From positions 62,001 through 126,000 of the forward strand of contig DASXUJ010000062.1 in the NCBI GenBank assembly GCA_036504895.1: a DNA stretch of 64,000 bases, written 5' to 3'. The DNA comes from Syntrophorhabdaceae bacterium. Its GTDB lineage: Bacteria > Desulfobacterota > Syntrophorhabdia > Syntrophorhabdales > Syntrophorhabdaceae. The notes under the pieces were generated by a model. It made no database searches. It was given only the letters and a program-made list of their open reading frames with translations, and was not told where the DNA came from. Positions 18,638 to 27,481 of the stretch are shown piece after piece (position 1 is the first letter of the stretch; every line of letters begins with the position of its first letter). The position numbers and the translations under genes are program-made.

Positions 18638-19828
18638 ATGACGATTACGGACCGGACCGATCTTCTCACCCGTCTGGAATCGGGTTATGCCCTGCCGGCC
18701 CTTTCCGTTATCGCCATAAAACTGGTGGAAATCGCATCCGACGAGAGATGCTCGGTAAATGACCTCGCCGACCTTATCGAAAAGGACCCTTCCCTCACCG
18801 TGCGCCTTCTCAAGCTTGCAAACAGTGTATTTTTCAGGGGTAGTCAACCTATTGTCGCCGTGCGGCAGGCGGTCATGAGGATAGGTTTCCGCCAACTGAG
18901 GATTATGGCCCTTTCCCTCTCTTTGAGGGATACCTTTCCCATGGGTAGGGTGGGCTCGGTCGATTACGAGAGATTCTGGCAAAATTCCCTGTACAGGGCC
19001 TTGATCGCCAGATCCCTGGCCCGGCACCTCACTATTTGCGATCCTGAAGAGGCTTTCGTGGGAGGCCTTACACTGGGGATAGGCTTTCTCGTGTTTTTCG
19101 ACCTATTTCTGAAAAAGAAAGCGATAGAGATCGACCGCGACCTCGATACCCTCGAAAAGCTCCTCTTATGGGAAGCGGACAACTTCGGAATCAATCACCG
19201 AGAAGTGGGCGAGGCAGCCCTCAGATACTGGCGTTTTCCGGAAGAGATCGTCATATGCCAGCGCGGGCACATGAGGGAGACTACGGTGCCCCTCGCCCGC
19301 GTCTGTGAGCTTGCCAGAGTCCTCTCAAACACGCTCGTGCGCAAATCATCCGATTTCCAAACTTTTTTCGTGGAGGGGGAGGTGTCTTTCGGCCTCACCT
19401 ACGAGACCATCAATGATATACTCTGCACCACCTTCGAAGAGGTTCAGGATATTGCGGAAAGCCTGAGGATCGAGATGAATAAGGAAAAGGACCTCCTCGG
19501 TCTTATGGAAAAGGCGAATCATGCTTTGAGCCTCTTATCCGAGAGGATCGCAGGGCTCCGGTCGGACCCTCCCCTGCCTTCCTTCGAAAGCCTGTCGGAC
19601 ACGCCTGCGGGTCAGGCGAGTAACATTTCCGAGACCCTTCAGGCGGTGGCCCACGAGATCAGAAACCCGCTGGTAGCGGTGGCGGGATTCGCACGAAAGC
19701 TCGCGGCGACCGTAGACCCCGGCTCAAAAGGAGGGCAGTACGCACGCATCATTCTCGAAGAAGCCCTGCGACTTGAAACAGCCCTATCCGAAATGACCGC
19801 GGAGAAACTCGAGACTGCAATGAAATGA
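18638..19828 (+). CDS. HDOD-domain signalling protein with C-terminal HisKA phosphoacceptor, no kinase domain
   Basis: The 396-residue protein starts with an HDOD domain (about 10-210; ALPALSVIAIKLVEIA, DPSLTVRLLKLANS, AVMRIGFRQLRIMALS). A linker of about 100 residues follows. The C terminus is a HisKA dimerisation/phosphoacceptor segment with H-box AHEIRNPLVAVAGFA, His at about residue 339. The gene stops about 60 residues after the H-box start, so there is no HATPase_c domain, and no continuation follows before the convergent gene at 19873. It may receive phosphate from another kinase. The start is supported by a GGGGA ribosome site. Confidence 0.85.
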   Translation: MTITDRTDLLTRLESGYALPALSVIAIKLVEIASDERCSVNDLADLIEKDPSLTVRLLKLANSVFFRGSQPIVAVRQAVMRIGFRQLRIMALSLSLRDTFPMGRVGSVDYERFWQNSLYRALIARSLARHLTICDPEEAFVGGLTLGIGFLVFFDLFLKKKAIEIDRDLDTLEKLLLWEADNFGINHREVGEAALRYWRFPEEIVICQRGHMRETTVPLARVCELARVLSNTLVRKSSDFQTFFVEGEVSFGLTYETINDILCTTFEEVQDIAESLRIEMNKEKDLLGLMEKANHALSLLSERIAGLRSDPPLPSFESLSDTPAGQASNISETLQAVAHEIRNPLVAVAGFARKLAATVDPGSKGGQYARIILEEALRLETALSEMTAEKLETAMK

Positions 19829-19872
19829 AGATGGCGGCCCTATTCCTCCGGCGTCATAAAAAACCTCTATTC

Positions 19873-20700
19873 CTAAATTGTCCCGATGACGAGGATAATA
19901 CTGATCACACCCACGGCGAGAGCCGCAAAACCCACTACATAAGAGAGGATGGTAAGCCACGGGGCCGGAGGCGCACTCCGTAATGACTCCAGCCTGCCCT
20001 CACGGCTCAACCTGTCATACTCTGACGGCCGCTCCTCCTTCATCTCCCCCTCACTTATCCTACCGGTAAAAATCACCGGGTCGAGAGGAAATTTATCCCC
20101 TCTTAGATGGGTATGGCCGAAGTGAAAGATAAAGATAAAGCCCGTGGCAAGCAGGGCCTCATCACTATGGACGACTGCCGCGATGTTGAGTATCCACCCT
20201 GGAAAGAAGCGCGAGAAAAACTCGGGGAACCAGAGGAAGAGTCCGGATATTCCTATCATCCCCACCCCCCAGAAAACCGCCCAATAATCGAACTTTTCCC
20301 AGTACGTCCACCTGTCGAAGCGCGGTTTCGGGCCCCGTCCCAGAAACCATTTTATGTTGCTCCCCATGTCTTTGAGATCCTTGATCCCAGGCACCATGGA
20401 ATTGGGACCCAGGATGAAGCCAAAAAGGGGCTCGGTCGATCTATACCTGAAGAAATGGATGAGATACACGAGATGGGCGGCAAAATACCCGAAGGTAAGA
20501 AGGGCACAGACCCGGTGGAGAAGGCCTGCCCTTTCAAAGCCACCAATAAAAGAGACGAAATGAGGGGCCCACGGACTATCGGAATACTTCAAAGGCAGGC
20601 CCGTCACGGCAAGGCCGAGAAAGCTCACCATGACGATAAGGTGCATGATCCGGTGAACGCCGTTGAAACGGATAAAATAGGTTTCTCCGGCATCTTTCAT
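19873..20700 (-). CDS. Membrane cytochrome b subunit (formate dehydrogenase gamma / thiosulfate reductase type)
   Basis: The 275-residue protein has about five hydrophobic helices with candidate haem-ligand histidines (HRIMHL near residue 15, LLHRVCALLTFGYFAAHLVY, HSDEALLATG, FIFHFGHTHLR). It is likely the quinone-reactive subunit that passes electrons to or from the 13-haem cytochrome encoded upstream. Its ATG at 20700 overlaps that gene's stop as ATGA, which is why I prefer it to an in-frame start at 20820. One further hydrophobic segment is at the C terminus. Confidence 0.83.
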   Translation of the reverse strand: MKDAGETYFIRFNGVHRIMHLIVMVSFLGLAVTGLPLKYSDSPWAPHFVSFIGGFERAGLLHRVCALLTFGYFAAHLVYLIHFFRYRSTEPLFGFILGPNSMVPGIKDLKDMGSNIKWFLGRGPKPRFDRWTYWEKFDYWAVFWGVGMIGISGLFLWFPEFFSRFFPGWILNIAAVVHSDEALLATGFIFIFHFGHTHLRGDKFPLDPVIFTGRISEGEMKEERPSEYDRLSREGRLESLRSAPPAPWLTILSYVVGFAALAVGVISIILVIGTI

Positions 20701-22046
20701 TCCTTCCTCCTTTTCCCGCGCCTTCCATGCCTTTCGATCCACGATCTCGGAAACCAGAGGATCGTGTGGATCCCGAAAAATCCGAATACCGCGATCAAAA
20801 GAGCGGTCATAAAAACCCACACATAATAAAATATCGGATTATCATCTTTTTTTCGGTAATCCACATGGGCGACGTAGGTAGTAAAACTCTTGTTGGCCTT
20901 CGGGTGGCATTGCGCACAGGTGGCGATGATATTCTTTTCCGAGATCTTCGAGCCCGGGTCCGACCGGGGCAGCACATCATGGGCGCCGTGGCAATCGGCG
21001 CATTTTGCAACCCGGGTAAAGCCGAGGTTCGTAATCTTACCGTGATAAGAATGGTGATAGGTTTCAAGGGGTTTTTTATGGCAGCTCCCGCATTCCCTGA
21101 TGGCTTCGAGCATCCACGCAGTGGCTTTGACCGGTTTTATCTCGTGGGGGAGATGACAGTTCGCGCAGCTCGGGGCGGCCTTATTGCCCTCTTTCACCTG
21201 TTGGGCGTGAATACTCTTTCCGAAGGCCTTCTCTTCCGCCTCGTGACATTTCCCGCAGGTCACGGAGATATTGGCGAAATAGATCTGCGATGTGCGGTCG
21301 GTATGAGGTTTTATTGCATGGGAGCCATGACAATCGCTGCATGCGGCGGAAACGGGAATGCCCCCCTTGGTGAGGGCCTGGCCGTGGATACTGTCCAGGT
21401 AAAGCGAGTTTTCCGCAGGTATGTTATATTTCTTTATCATCTCCGTGTTCGCATGGCATCGTGAGCAGGTCTTCGGGAGGTTGAAAACGTTGACGGCGGA
21501 TTTGGAGTTATCTCTCCCGAGCATTTCGTGAGTCTTTCCATGGCAGTCTTCGCAGATTGCCACCGCCCTTCCGGTCTTTTCGGTTTGTGCGTGAATGCTT
21601 TCCTTATAATCCTTCACCACACCTGAATGGCAGGCGCCGCATGTCGAAGGGGTAAGGGCTTTCGCGTTCTCCACATTGTGATAGCCGTGACACTCCCTGC
21701 AGGTGGCTTTCTCTTTCTTCCCCTGCCCGTGGACGCCCAGGCGGTGTTGGTTGAAGGCGGCGCCATGGCATGATTTGCAGGCCTTTCCATGTACCTTCTC
21801 GGGGTGGGGAAGCTCTTTGATATCATGGCACTCTACACAGGCAAGCGATTTGTGCACGGATTTGTCGAATATTTCCTTGTGGAAAAAAAGGGAGACTGTC
21901 TTATTGCCGGGGCCTTTTTTGGTAAGTTCTTTTTCTCCATGACACCCCATGCAGTCATCATTGGAGATTTCGGCGCCATAGCCGTTACCCCAGAGCAATA
22001 CCAGAAACAGCAGGAAAAGACCGCTCCACACCGTGCTCTTTCTCAA
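20697..22046 (-). CDS. Thirteen-haem c-type cytochrome with C-terminal membrane anchor
   Basis: The product of about 449 residues contains 13 CxxCH haem-binding motifs (for example CMGCH, CVECH, CKSCH, CRECH, CGACH, CEDCH, CSRCH, CSDCH, CGKCH, CANCH, CGSCH, CADCH, CAQCH), plus many additional His residues for distal ligands. A signal peptide ends near GNGYGA, and a hydrophobic segment (YYVWVFMTALLIAVFGFFG) close to the C terminus anchors it. I prefer a TTG start at 22046, about 9 nt after an AAGGAGG site; a GTG at 22067 would place that site inside the gene. It is translationally coupled to cytochrome b. Confidence 0.88.
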   Translation of the reverse strand: MRKSTVWSGLFLLFLVLLWGNGYGAEISNDDCMGCHGEKELTKKGPGNKTVSLFFHKEIFDKSVHKSLACVECHDIKELPHPEKVHGKACKSCHGAAFNQHRLGVHGQGKKEKATCRECHGYHNVENAKALTPSTCGACHSGVVKDYKESIHAQTEKTGRAVAICEDCHGKTHEMLGRDNSKSAVNVFNLPKTCSRCHANTEMIKKYNIPAENSLYLDSIHGQALTKGGIPVSAACSDCHGSHAIKPHTDRTSQIYFANISVTCGKCHEAEEKAFGKSIHAQQVKEGNKAAPSCANCHLPHEIKPVKATAWMLEAIRECGSCHKKPLETYHHSYHGKITNLGFTRVAKCADCHGAHDVLPRSDPGSKISEKNIIATCAQCHPKANKSFTTYVAHVDYRKKDDNPIFYYVWVFMTALLIAVFGFFGIHTILWFPRSWIERHGRRGKRRKE

Positions 22047-22166
22047 GGCCCGCTTCCTCCTTCGCACTTACACCGTTCAAGTTTATACCATTTTATTTTT
22101 TCTGACAATTATTTTGAGAGGGGCTTTCCTGTGAAGGCGGTAAAACGCAGGGGTATCGGTCGCGCT

Positions 22167-22517
22167 CTATGCGAATGTATCGAGGGTATACTCCAGGGTC
22201 TCGTCCTGTGCCCTCACCGCTTTTACATATGCCTCGAGGCCTCTTTGGGCAATGATCATCTGTGGGATCTCCTGTCCCGGGGTCGTGTCCGAGACATCGG
22301 CAAAAAGTCCATTGGAACCCTGGCCTATCGATCCCGACGAGGTGAGGTTGATTCCGGAATTCTCGCCCCCTGAGAGGGCTGTCCTTTCCTTCTCCGAAAT
22401 AGCGCTCACCCTCAGATTGTTGATCGATGATGAGGCGGCGCCGTAAAACGAATTCTCGAGCTTCTTGAGTGATCCTACACTCATGCTCATCAGGTAGGGA
22501 TAAATTCCGCTTATCAT
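22167..22517 (-). CDS. Small protein resembling a flagellar rod/hook C-terminal tail
   Basis: The 116-residue protein has no signal peptide. Its last 35 residues (IPQMIIAQRGLEAYVKAVRA, then DETLEYTLDT) resemble the C-terminal helix of flagellar rod proteins such as FlgB/FlgC/FlgG. The N-terminal part (ISGIYPYLMSMSVGSLKKLE, then a Ser/Gly-rich stretch) lacks the usual rod N-terminal helix with its ANNxANxxT motif. No other flagellar gene is in the window. The ribosome site is weak, so the start is uncertain. Confidence 0.5.
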   Translation of the reverse strand: MISGIYPYLMSMSVGSLKKLENSFYGAASSSINNLRVSAISEKERTALSGGENSGINLTSSGSIGQGSNGLFADVSDTTPGQEIPQMIIAQRGLEAYVKAVRAQDETLEYTLDTFA

Positions 22518-22618
22518 CTATCAATTCTAGCAGAAGAAGAGCCGCTCCGCTGTGATATGGGTCACATTACGAAAAAAAATTACATCATTTGAAATATATC
22601 GGGCCATTAAGAAAAAAC

Positions 22619-24046
22619 TTAGATCTTTTCGCCGTCCGGTGTATCGGAGTCGGGGAAAATTTTTCCCGGGTTGAGCAGACCTTTCGGATCGAAGGCGTTC
22701 TTTACCCGTTTCAAAAGCTCCAGTTCGGTCCGGCTCATCTGGAGGTTCATATAATTTTTCGCCGTAATCCCGACCCCGTGCTCCCCTGTCAATTTTCCAC
22801 CCATGGAGACCGTCTTCCGGTAGATTTCACCGAGCAGTTCGTGAGCCTCCTCCGTCTCCGCGAAATTCTTTTTTCGATACTGGATCGTCACATGGAGGTT
22901 TCCGTCACCCCCATGCCCGAAGGTAGCGACCTTTACCGACTTTCCCGCCTCACTCTCTCTGATTGCCCGGACGAGAAAAGGCAATTCGTACCGGGGCACC
23001 ACCACATCCGCTTCCAGATGGTCCTTGCCTTTCGCCTTGAGGGCCGGAAGGGCCTCACGTCTTATTCTCCAGAGTTTTTCCCCTTCCCGGTCGTCCAGCG
23101 CGAGCCTTGATTCTATTACGCCCTTCATGCTCCGAGCCAGCTCGAGGATATGGCCCGCCTCCTCATTTACGGCGCCCTCGTGATTTCCGTCAATCTCGAC
23201 CAGCACAAGCGCCGCGGCATCTCTCCTCAGGAATTCGGCGCCCGGAAGGTAATCGCCCACACAGTTTATCGTCACATCGTCCATGAATTCTATGGCGCAT
23301 GGGACAATACCCTTTTCAAAGACGGATGCCACAAAGCGTGCGGCAACGATAAGGTCGTCAACATATATAATGCAGGTGCGGCGGTACATAGGTCTGGGAA
23401 GCACTTTGAATATTATCTTCGTAATCACGGCAAGGGTGCCCTCGGAGCCGGTAAGAAGGGCTGTCAGATCATACCCCGTCACGTTTTTCACGGTCCTGCC
23501 GCCTGCGTTGATAATCTCGCCGCCGGGAAGCACGGCTTCGAGGCCGAGCACGTAGTCTCTTGTAACGCCGTATTTTACGGCTCTCGTATATCCTGCATTC
23601 TCCGCCACGTTTCCACCGACCGTGCTTTCTACCGTGCTCGAGGGGTCGGGGGGAAAGAAAAGATTGCGCTCCCTGAGGGCCTCCTGCAGGTCGGCGGAGA
23701 TAACCCCGGGCTCCACTACCACCTGCATGTTTTTCTCATCGATCGCGATAATTTTGTTCATTCTGATCAGGGAGAGGACCGCCCCGTGCCGGACAGGCAG
23801 GGCGCCGCCCGAAAGCCCTGTCCTGCCGCCCTGGGGCGTCACCGGCATCTCCATGCGGTATGCGAGCTTCATGATCCCCGACACTTCTTCAACGTTCTCC
23901 GGCAGAAGGACGATGTCAGGCGCAAAACGCATCTCAGTGGCATCATAACAGTAGTGGGAAAGACCTTCTTTGTCGGCCACCACCTGACGCTCCTCGAGAA
24001 GAGAACTTACCTGCGTGAGGAATGATTGAATTTTATCCTGCCCCAT
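22619..24046 (-). CDS. FAD-linked oxidase, glycolate oxidase GlcD / D-lactate dehydrogenase family
   Basis: The 475-residue protein has the FAD-binding PCMH domain (VTPQGGRTGLSGGALPV; GGNVAENAGYTRAVKYGVTR) and the C-terminal FAD_oxidase_C domain (ATFGHGGDGNLHVTIQYR; GGKLTGEHGVGITAKNYM). It oxidises a 2-hydroxyacid, probably glycolate or D-lactate; the substrate cannot be decided. No Fe-S partner (GlcF or LldE type) is adjacent. The start has a good AGGAG site 6-8 nt upstream. Confidence 0.93.
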   Translation of the reverse strand: MGQDKIQSFLTQVSSLLEERQVVADKEGLSHYCYDATEMRFAPDIVLLPENVEEVSGIMKLAYRMEMPVTPQGGRTGLSGGALPVRHGAVLSLIRMNKIIAIDEKNMQVVVEPGVISADLQEALRERNLFFPPDPSSTVESTVGGNVAENAGYTRAVKYGVTRDYVLGLEAVLPGGEIINAGGRTVKNVTGYDLTALLTGSEGTLAVITKIIFKVLPRPMYRRTCIIYVDDLIVAARFVASVFEKGIVPCAIEFMDDVTINCVGDYLPGAEFLRRDAAALVLVEIDGNHEGAVNEEAGHILELARSMKGVIESRLALDDREGEKLWRIRREALPALKAKGKDHLEADVVVPRYELPFLVRAIRESEAGKSVKVATFGHGGDGNLHVTIQYRKKNFAETEEAHELLGEIYRKTVSMGGKLTGEHGVGITAKNYMNLQMSRTELELLKRVKNAFDPKGLLNPGKIFPDSDTPDGEKI

Positions 24047-24199
24047 CTTATCTCCTGTGACCGGTATTTTTTGAGTTTAGCCGATAAGATGGAAGGTTTC
24101 CATATTTTTCAACTGTAGCCCCTCAATTTGAATCGAAGACTGCAATTCACGCGGGGCACGGCCGGGGAAAAACCGTGTCCGCAGGTTTTTCACACTCTA

Positions 24200-24228
24200 T
24201 TGACAAGGCGGAGCCCACTCGGTACAAT
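24200..24228 (+). promoter_or_regulatory. Sigma-70 type promoter upstream of the Ahb/Lrp-like gene
   Basis: Plus-strand TTGACA (24200-24205), 17-nt spacer, TACAAT (24223-24228). The predicted start is near 24235, leaving a leader of about 125 nt before the ATG at 24360. Confidence 0.8.
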
Positions 24229-24359
24229 CAATACTTGCGCAGTCCTTTACTGCTCATCCTTCACTGCCTGGGCTGATGAGACAGGATATCAGGATTTTAT
24301 CGACAGGGAGACGGTTTCTTCTATTCGACGGTCCCTGCTTCATTATAGCGCGGTATGCC

Positions 24360-24803
24360 ATGGACGAGAAAGACAGGAAAATACTTAATCTCATACAGGA
24401 AGAGTTTCCTTTAACCGCGGAGCCCTTTGTCGAGATCGGAAGAGAGGCGGGCATAACCGGGCAGGAGGCCCTCCAACGGGTTAAGAAGGCGAAAGACGAA
24501 GGACTTATCAGGCGGATCGGACCAATCCTCGAACCGAAGGAGCTCTCTTTGGTGAGCATCCTCTGTGGGGTCTACGTTGAGGAGGGCATACTCGCGGATG
24601 TGGTGGGACAGATCAATGCCCATAGCGGCGTTACCCATAATTATGAGCGGGAAGGGAGGCTCAATGTCTGGTTCACCGTCACCGCGAAGACTTGGGAAAG
24701 TATCGAGCGTTTCCTCAATACCCTTGAAGAGCGCTATTCTCTCACCATATACCGATTTCCCAAGAAAAGAGTCTTCAAGATAAAAACCTTTTTCCCTCTC
24801 TGA
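24360..24803 (+). CDS. Siroheme decarboxylase subunit-like (AhbA/AhbB; Lrp/AsnC family)
   Basis: The 147-residue protein has an AsnC-type helix-turn-helix (DEKDRKILNLIQEEFPLTAE) and the Ahb/NirDLGH pattern: LIRRIGPILEPKEL, VTHNYEREGRLNVWFTV, and a basic C terminus KRVFKIKTFF. Such proteins decarboxylate siroheme to didecarboxysiroheme in the alternative haem route. AhbA and AhbB normally act as a pair; only one is here. I start at the ATG at 24360, matching the family N terminus; in-frame codons upstream code for unconserved residues. Haem supply would suit the nearby 13-haem cytochrome. A role as a plain Lrp-like regulator is less likely. Confidence 0.78.
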   Translation: MDEKDRKILNLIQEEFPLTAEPFVEIGREAGITGQEALQRVKKAKDEGLIRRIGPILEPKELSLVSILCGVYVEEGILADVVGQINAHSGVTHNYEREGRLNVWFTVTAKTWESIERFLNTLEERYSLTIYRFPKKRVFKIKTFFPL

Positions 24804-24873
24804 CGGAACACCCGCAGAGGCATTCCGCGACAGGGTCAAAACTCTTCACCACCCAGGACAAGGAGCGAATTAC

Positions 24874-27447
24874 ATGGTTCAAGGCATGGAAAAAATAAAC
24901 GGGAACTCTGAGGGCGCCGCAGGGAAACGCATCTTTCTTGTAGACGGCAACTCCTACCTCTACAGGGCCTTCTACGCCACACCGCACCTTTCGAATTCAC
25001 AAGGGCTGCCGACAAACGCGACGTATGCGTTCATGAACATGATAAGGAAGCTGCTCAATGAGGAAAAGCCCGACAGGCTGATCGTCATCTTCGATTCCAA
25101 GGGCCCCACATTCCGCCAGGAGATCCTCGATACTTATAAAGCCCACAGACCGCCCATGCCGGGCAATCTTTCCGCTCAGATACCCTATGTAAAGAAAGTC
25201 ACGAAGGCCATGGGCCTTCCCGTGGTAGAAAAGGAGGGAATCGAGGCCGACGATATCATCGGCACCATAGTGGAGCAATTGAAAGGCCGGAGCGCCATGA
25301 TCTTTATCGTGACCAGTGATAAGGATCTGATGCAGCTCGTATCGGAAAGGGTCTTCATTTACGATTCCATGAAGGGCCTCCTCGTGACGGAAAAAGAGGT
25401 GGAAGAAAAACTTGGCGTAAGGCCTTCCCTCGTGGTCGATTATCTCGCCCTCGCGGGGGATGCTTCGGACAATATTCCCGGAGTCCCGGGCATCGGAGAG
25501 AAGACGGCCCGGGAGCTTATCACCAGGTATGGCGACGTCGAGCATATCTACGAGAACATCGCAGATATCACCAAACCCGCGCTCAGGCGCAAGCTCGAAG
25601 AGAATCAGGATTTCGCATTTTTGAGCAAAAACCTCGCCACCCTGAGGCTTGACGTGCCCCTGGAAGAATCGATCGACGATCTCGTCATGACCGAGCCCGA
25701 CCTTGCCGCCTTGAGGCATCTCTACAGGGAGCTCGAGTTCACCGCGCTTTACCGGGAGATGCGGGTGGAGACGGAGGAAAGAAAGCAGTGGCCTCCCCTC
25801 GCCCTCTCTGACCTCGACATGAAGCGGATGGCCATCGTGGCGATCATGCATGGAAAGGACCCGAGAGAGACACGGCTCGCCAGGTTTGCCGCATTCGACG
25901 GAAAAGGCATATTCTATTCGGAAGATGAGGCGGACCTACTCTCCCTTCTCGGCAGCGCGGAAGAGCTGGTAACCCATAACCTGAAGCCCTTCCATTTATT
26001 GGCAGCCAACCGGAACGTGACCCTTCCGGAGCGCTGTTTCGACACCATGCTCGCCACGTACCTCGTCAACCCCCTCAGGAAGGACTACTCGGTGGTCTCG
26101 GTCATAGAGGAATATCTCGATGTGGAGCTTTCATCTCATGACGCGAAACTGGCCCTCCTCGACAGCCCGCCCTATCTTTTCGACTTAAAGAGCCTTCTTT
26201 CGGAGAAAATGGAGGAACAGGGGCTTTTGGATCTTTATGACGAAATCGAGCTCCCCCTCGTGGCAGTGCTCGCTGCCATGGAGAATTATGGCGTAAAAAT
26301 CGACAGGAGCATTCTGGCGGGCCTCTCAAGGGATTTCGACGGGAGGCTCAATAGCCTCATGAAAAATATCTTTGACCTCGCGGGTGAATCGTTCAATATC
26401 AACTCACCCCAACAGCTCTCCCGTATTCTCTTCGAGACGCTGAAGCTGCCTCCCACGAAGAAGACCAAGAAAGGATTTTCGACCGATACGGACGTCCTCC
26501 AGTCCCTCTCCGTCCTCCATCCCCTCCCGAAGGAGATACTCCAATACAGGACCCTTACGAAATTGAAAAGCACTTATGTGGATGTCCTTCCCACCCTGAT
26601 AAATCCGGCTTCCGGGAGGATCCACGCCTCTTTCAACCAGATGGTGGTCGCCACGGGCAGGCTCTCCAGCACCGATCCCAACCTCCAGAATATCCCGGTC
26701 AGGGGGGAGGAGGGAATGAAGATCCGCCGCGCCTTCGTCCCCGAAGAGGGATTTCTGCTCCTCTCATCGGATTATTCCCAGATCGAGCTCAGGATCCTCG
26801 CCCATATCTCCGGAGACGAGATCCTTATCGATACCTTCCGGAGAGGTGAGGACGTCCATGCCCGCGTGGCGCAGGAGGTATTCGGAGTGGGGCCCGACGG
26901 GGTAACGGGCGACATGCGCCGGAGCGCAAAGGTGATAAACTTCGGGATCATCTACGGCATAAGCGGATACGGCCTCTCAAAGGAGCTTGGCGTTTCTCCC
27001 CGGGAGGCGCAGGATTATATCGACGAATATTTTGTGAGATACAGGGGAGTGAAGCGCTATATCGACGGCATAATAGAAGAGGCCCGGGAAAAAGGCTTCG
27101 TCACCACCATGCTGGGGCGGGTGCGGTGCATTCCCGAGGTGAAAAACCACGATGCGAACATACGGCAATTCGGGGAAAGACTTGCCATGAACACCCCTAT
27201 TCAGGGAAGTGCCGCCGATATCATCAAACTCGCCATGGTACATATATGGCGGAAACTCGCCTCCCTCGGCCTCGGCTCGCACCTTATCATGCAAATCCAT
27301 GATGAATTGGTAGTGGAAGTGAAAGAATCGGAGTCGCTTCTCGTGGAGAAACTGGTCAGGGAAGAGATGGAGCGTGTGGTCCCCCTCTCCGTGCCCCTCG
27401 TAGTAAACATCAAGAGAGGCAGGAATTGGGCGGAAGCCGACGAATGA
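24874..27447 (+). CDS. polA: DNA polymerase I
   Basis: The 857-residue protein has a 5'-3' exonuclease domain (about 15-310; FLVDGNSYLYRAFYA, EADDIIGT, LAGDASDNIPGVPGIGEKTA), a central 3'-5' exonuclease-like domain, and the polymerase domain (motif A LSSDYSQIELRILAH, motif B RRSAKVINFGIIYGISGYGL, motif C MQIHDELVVEV). The central domain lacks the usual FDTETT-type motif, and NLKPFHLL stands where NLKxDxxxL is expected, so proofreading is probably lost. An AAGGAG site 8 nt before the ATG supports this start. Confidence 0.97.
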   Translation: MVQGMEKINGNSEGAAGKRIFLVDGNSYLYRAFYATPHLSNSQGLPTNATYAFMNMIRKLLNEEKPDRLIVIFDSKGPTFRQEILDTYKAHRPPMPGNLSAQIPYVKKVTKAMGLPVVEKEGIEADDIIGTIVEQLKGRSAMIFIVTSDKDLMQLVSERVFIYDSMKGLLVTEKEVEEKLGVRPSLVVDYLALAGDASDNIPGVPGIGEKTARELITRYGDVEHIYENIADITKPALRRKLEENQDFAFLSKNLATLRLDVPLEESIDDLVMTEPDLAALRHLYRELEFTALYREMRVETEERKQWPPLALSDLDMKRMAIVAIMHGKDPRETRLARFAAFDGKGIFYSEDEADLLSLLGSAEELVTHNLKPFHLLAANRNVTLPERCFDTMLATYLVNPLRKDYSVVSVIEEYLDVELSSHDAKLALLDSPPYLFDLKSLLSEKMEEQGLLDLYDEIELPLVAVLAAMENYGVKIDRSILAGLSRDFDGRLNSLMKNIFDLAGESFNINSPQQLSRILFETLKLPPTKKTKKGFSTDTDVLQSLSVLHPLPKEILQYRTLTKLKSTYVDVLPTLINPASGRIHASFNQMVVATGRLSSTDPNLQNIPVRGEEGMKIRRAFVPEEGFLLLSSDYSQIELRILAHISGDEILIDTFRRGEDVHARVAQEVFGVGPDGVTGDMRRSAKVINFGIIYGISGYGLSKELGVSPREAQDYIDEYFVRYRGVKRYIDGIIEEAREKGFVTTMLGRVRCIPEVKNHDANIRQFGERLAMNTPIQGSAADIIKLAMVHIWRKLASLGLGSHLIMQIHDELVVEVKESESLLVEKLVREEMERVVPLSVPLVVNIKRGRNWAEADE

Positions 27448-27481
27448 GCCGCCCTCCATGACCAGGAAAGGAACTAGCTGA

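Noticed and set aside
22093-22524. 143-codon minus-strand frame overlapping the rod-tail-like gene
   Set aside because: Residues look like an out-of-frame shadow; the 116-residue frame has the better composition and a rod-like C terminus.
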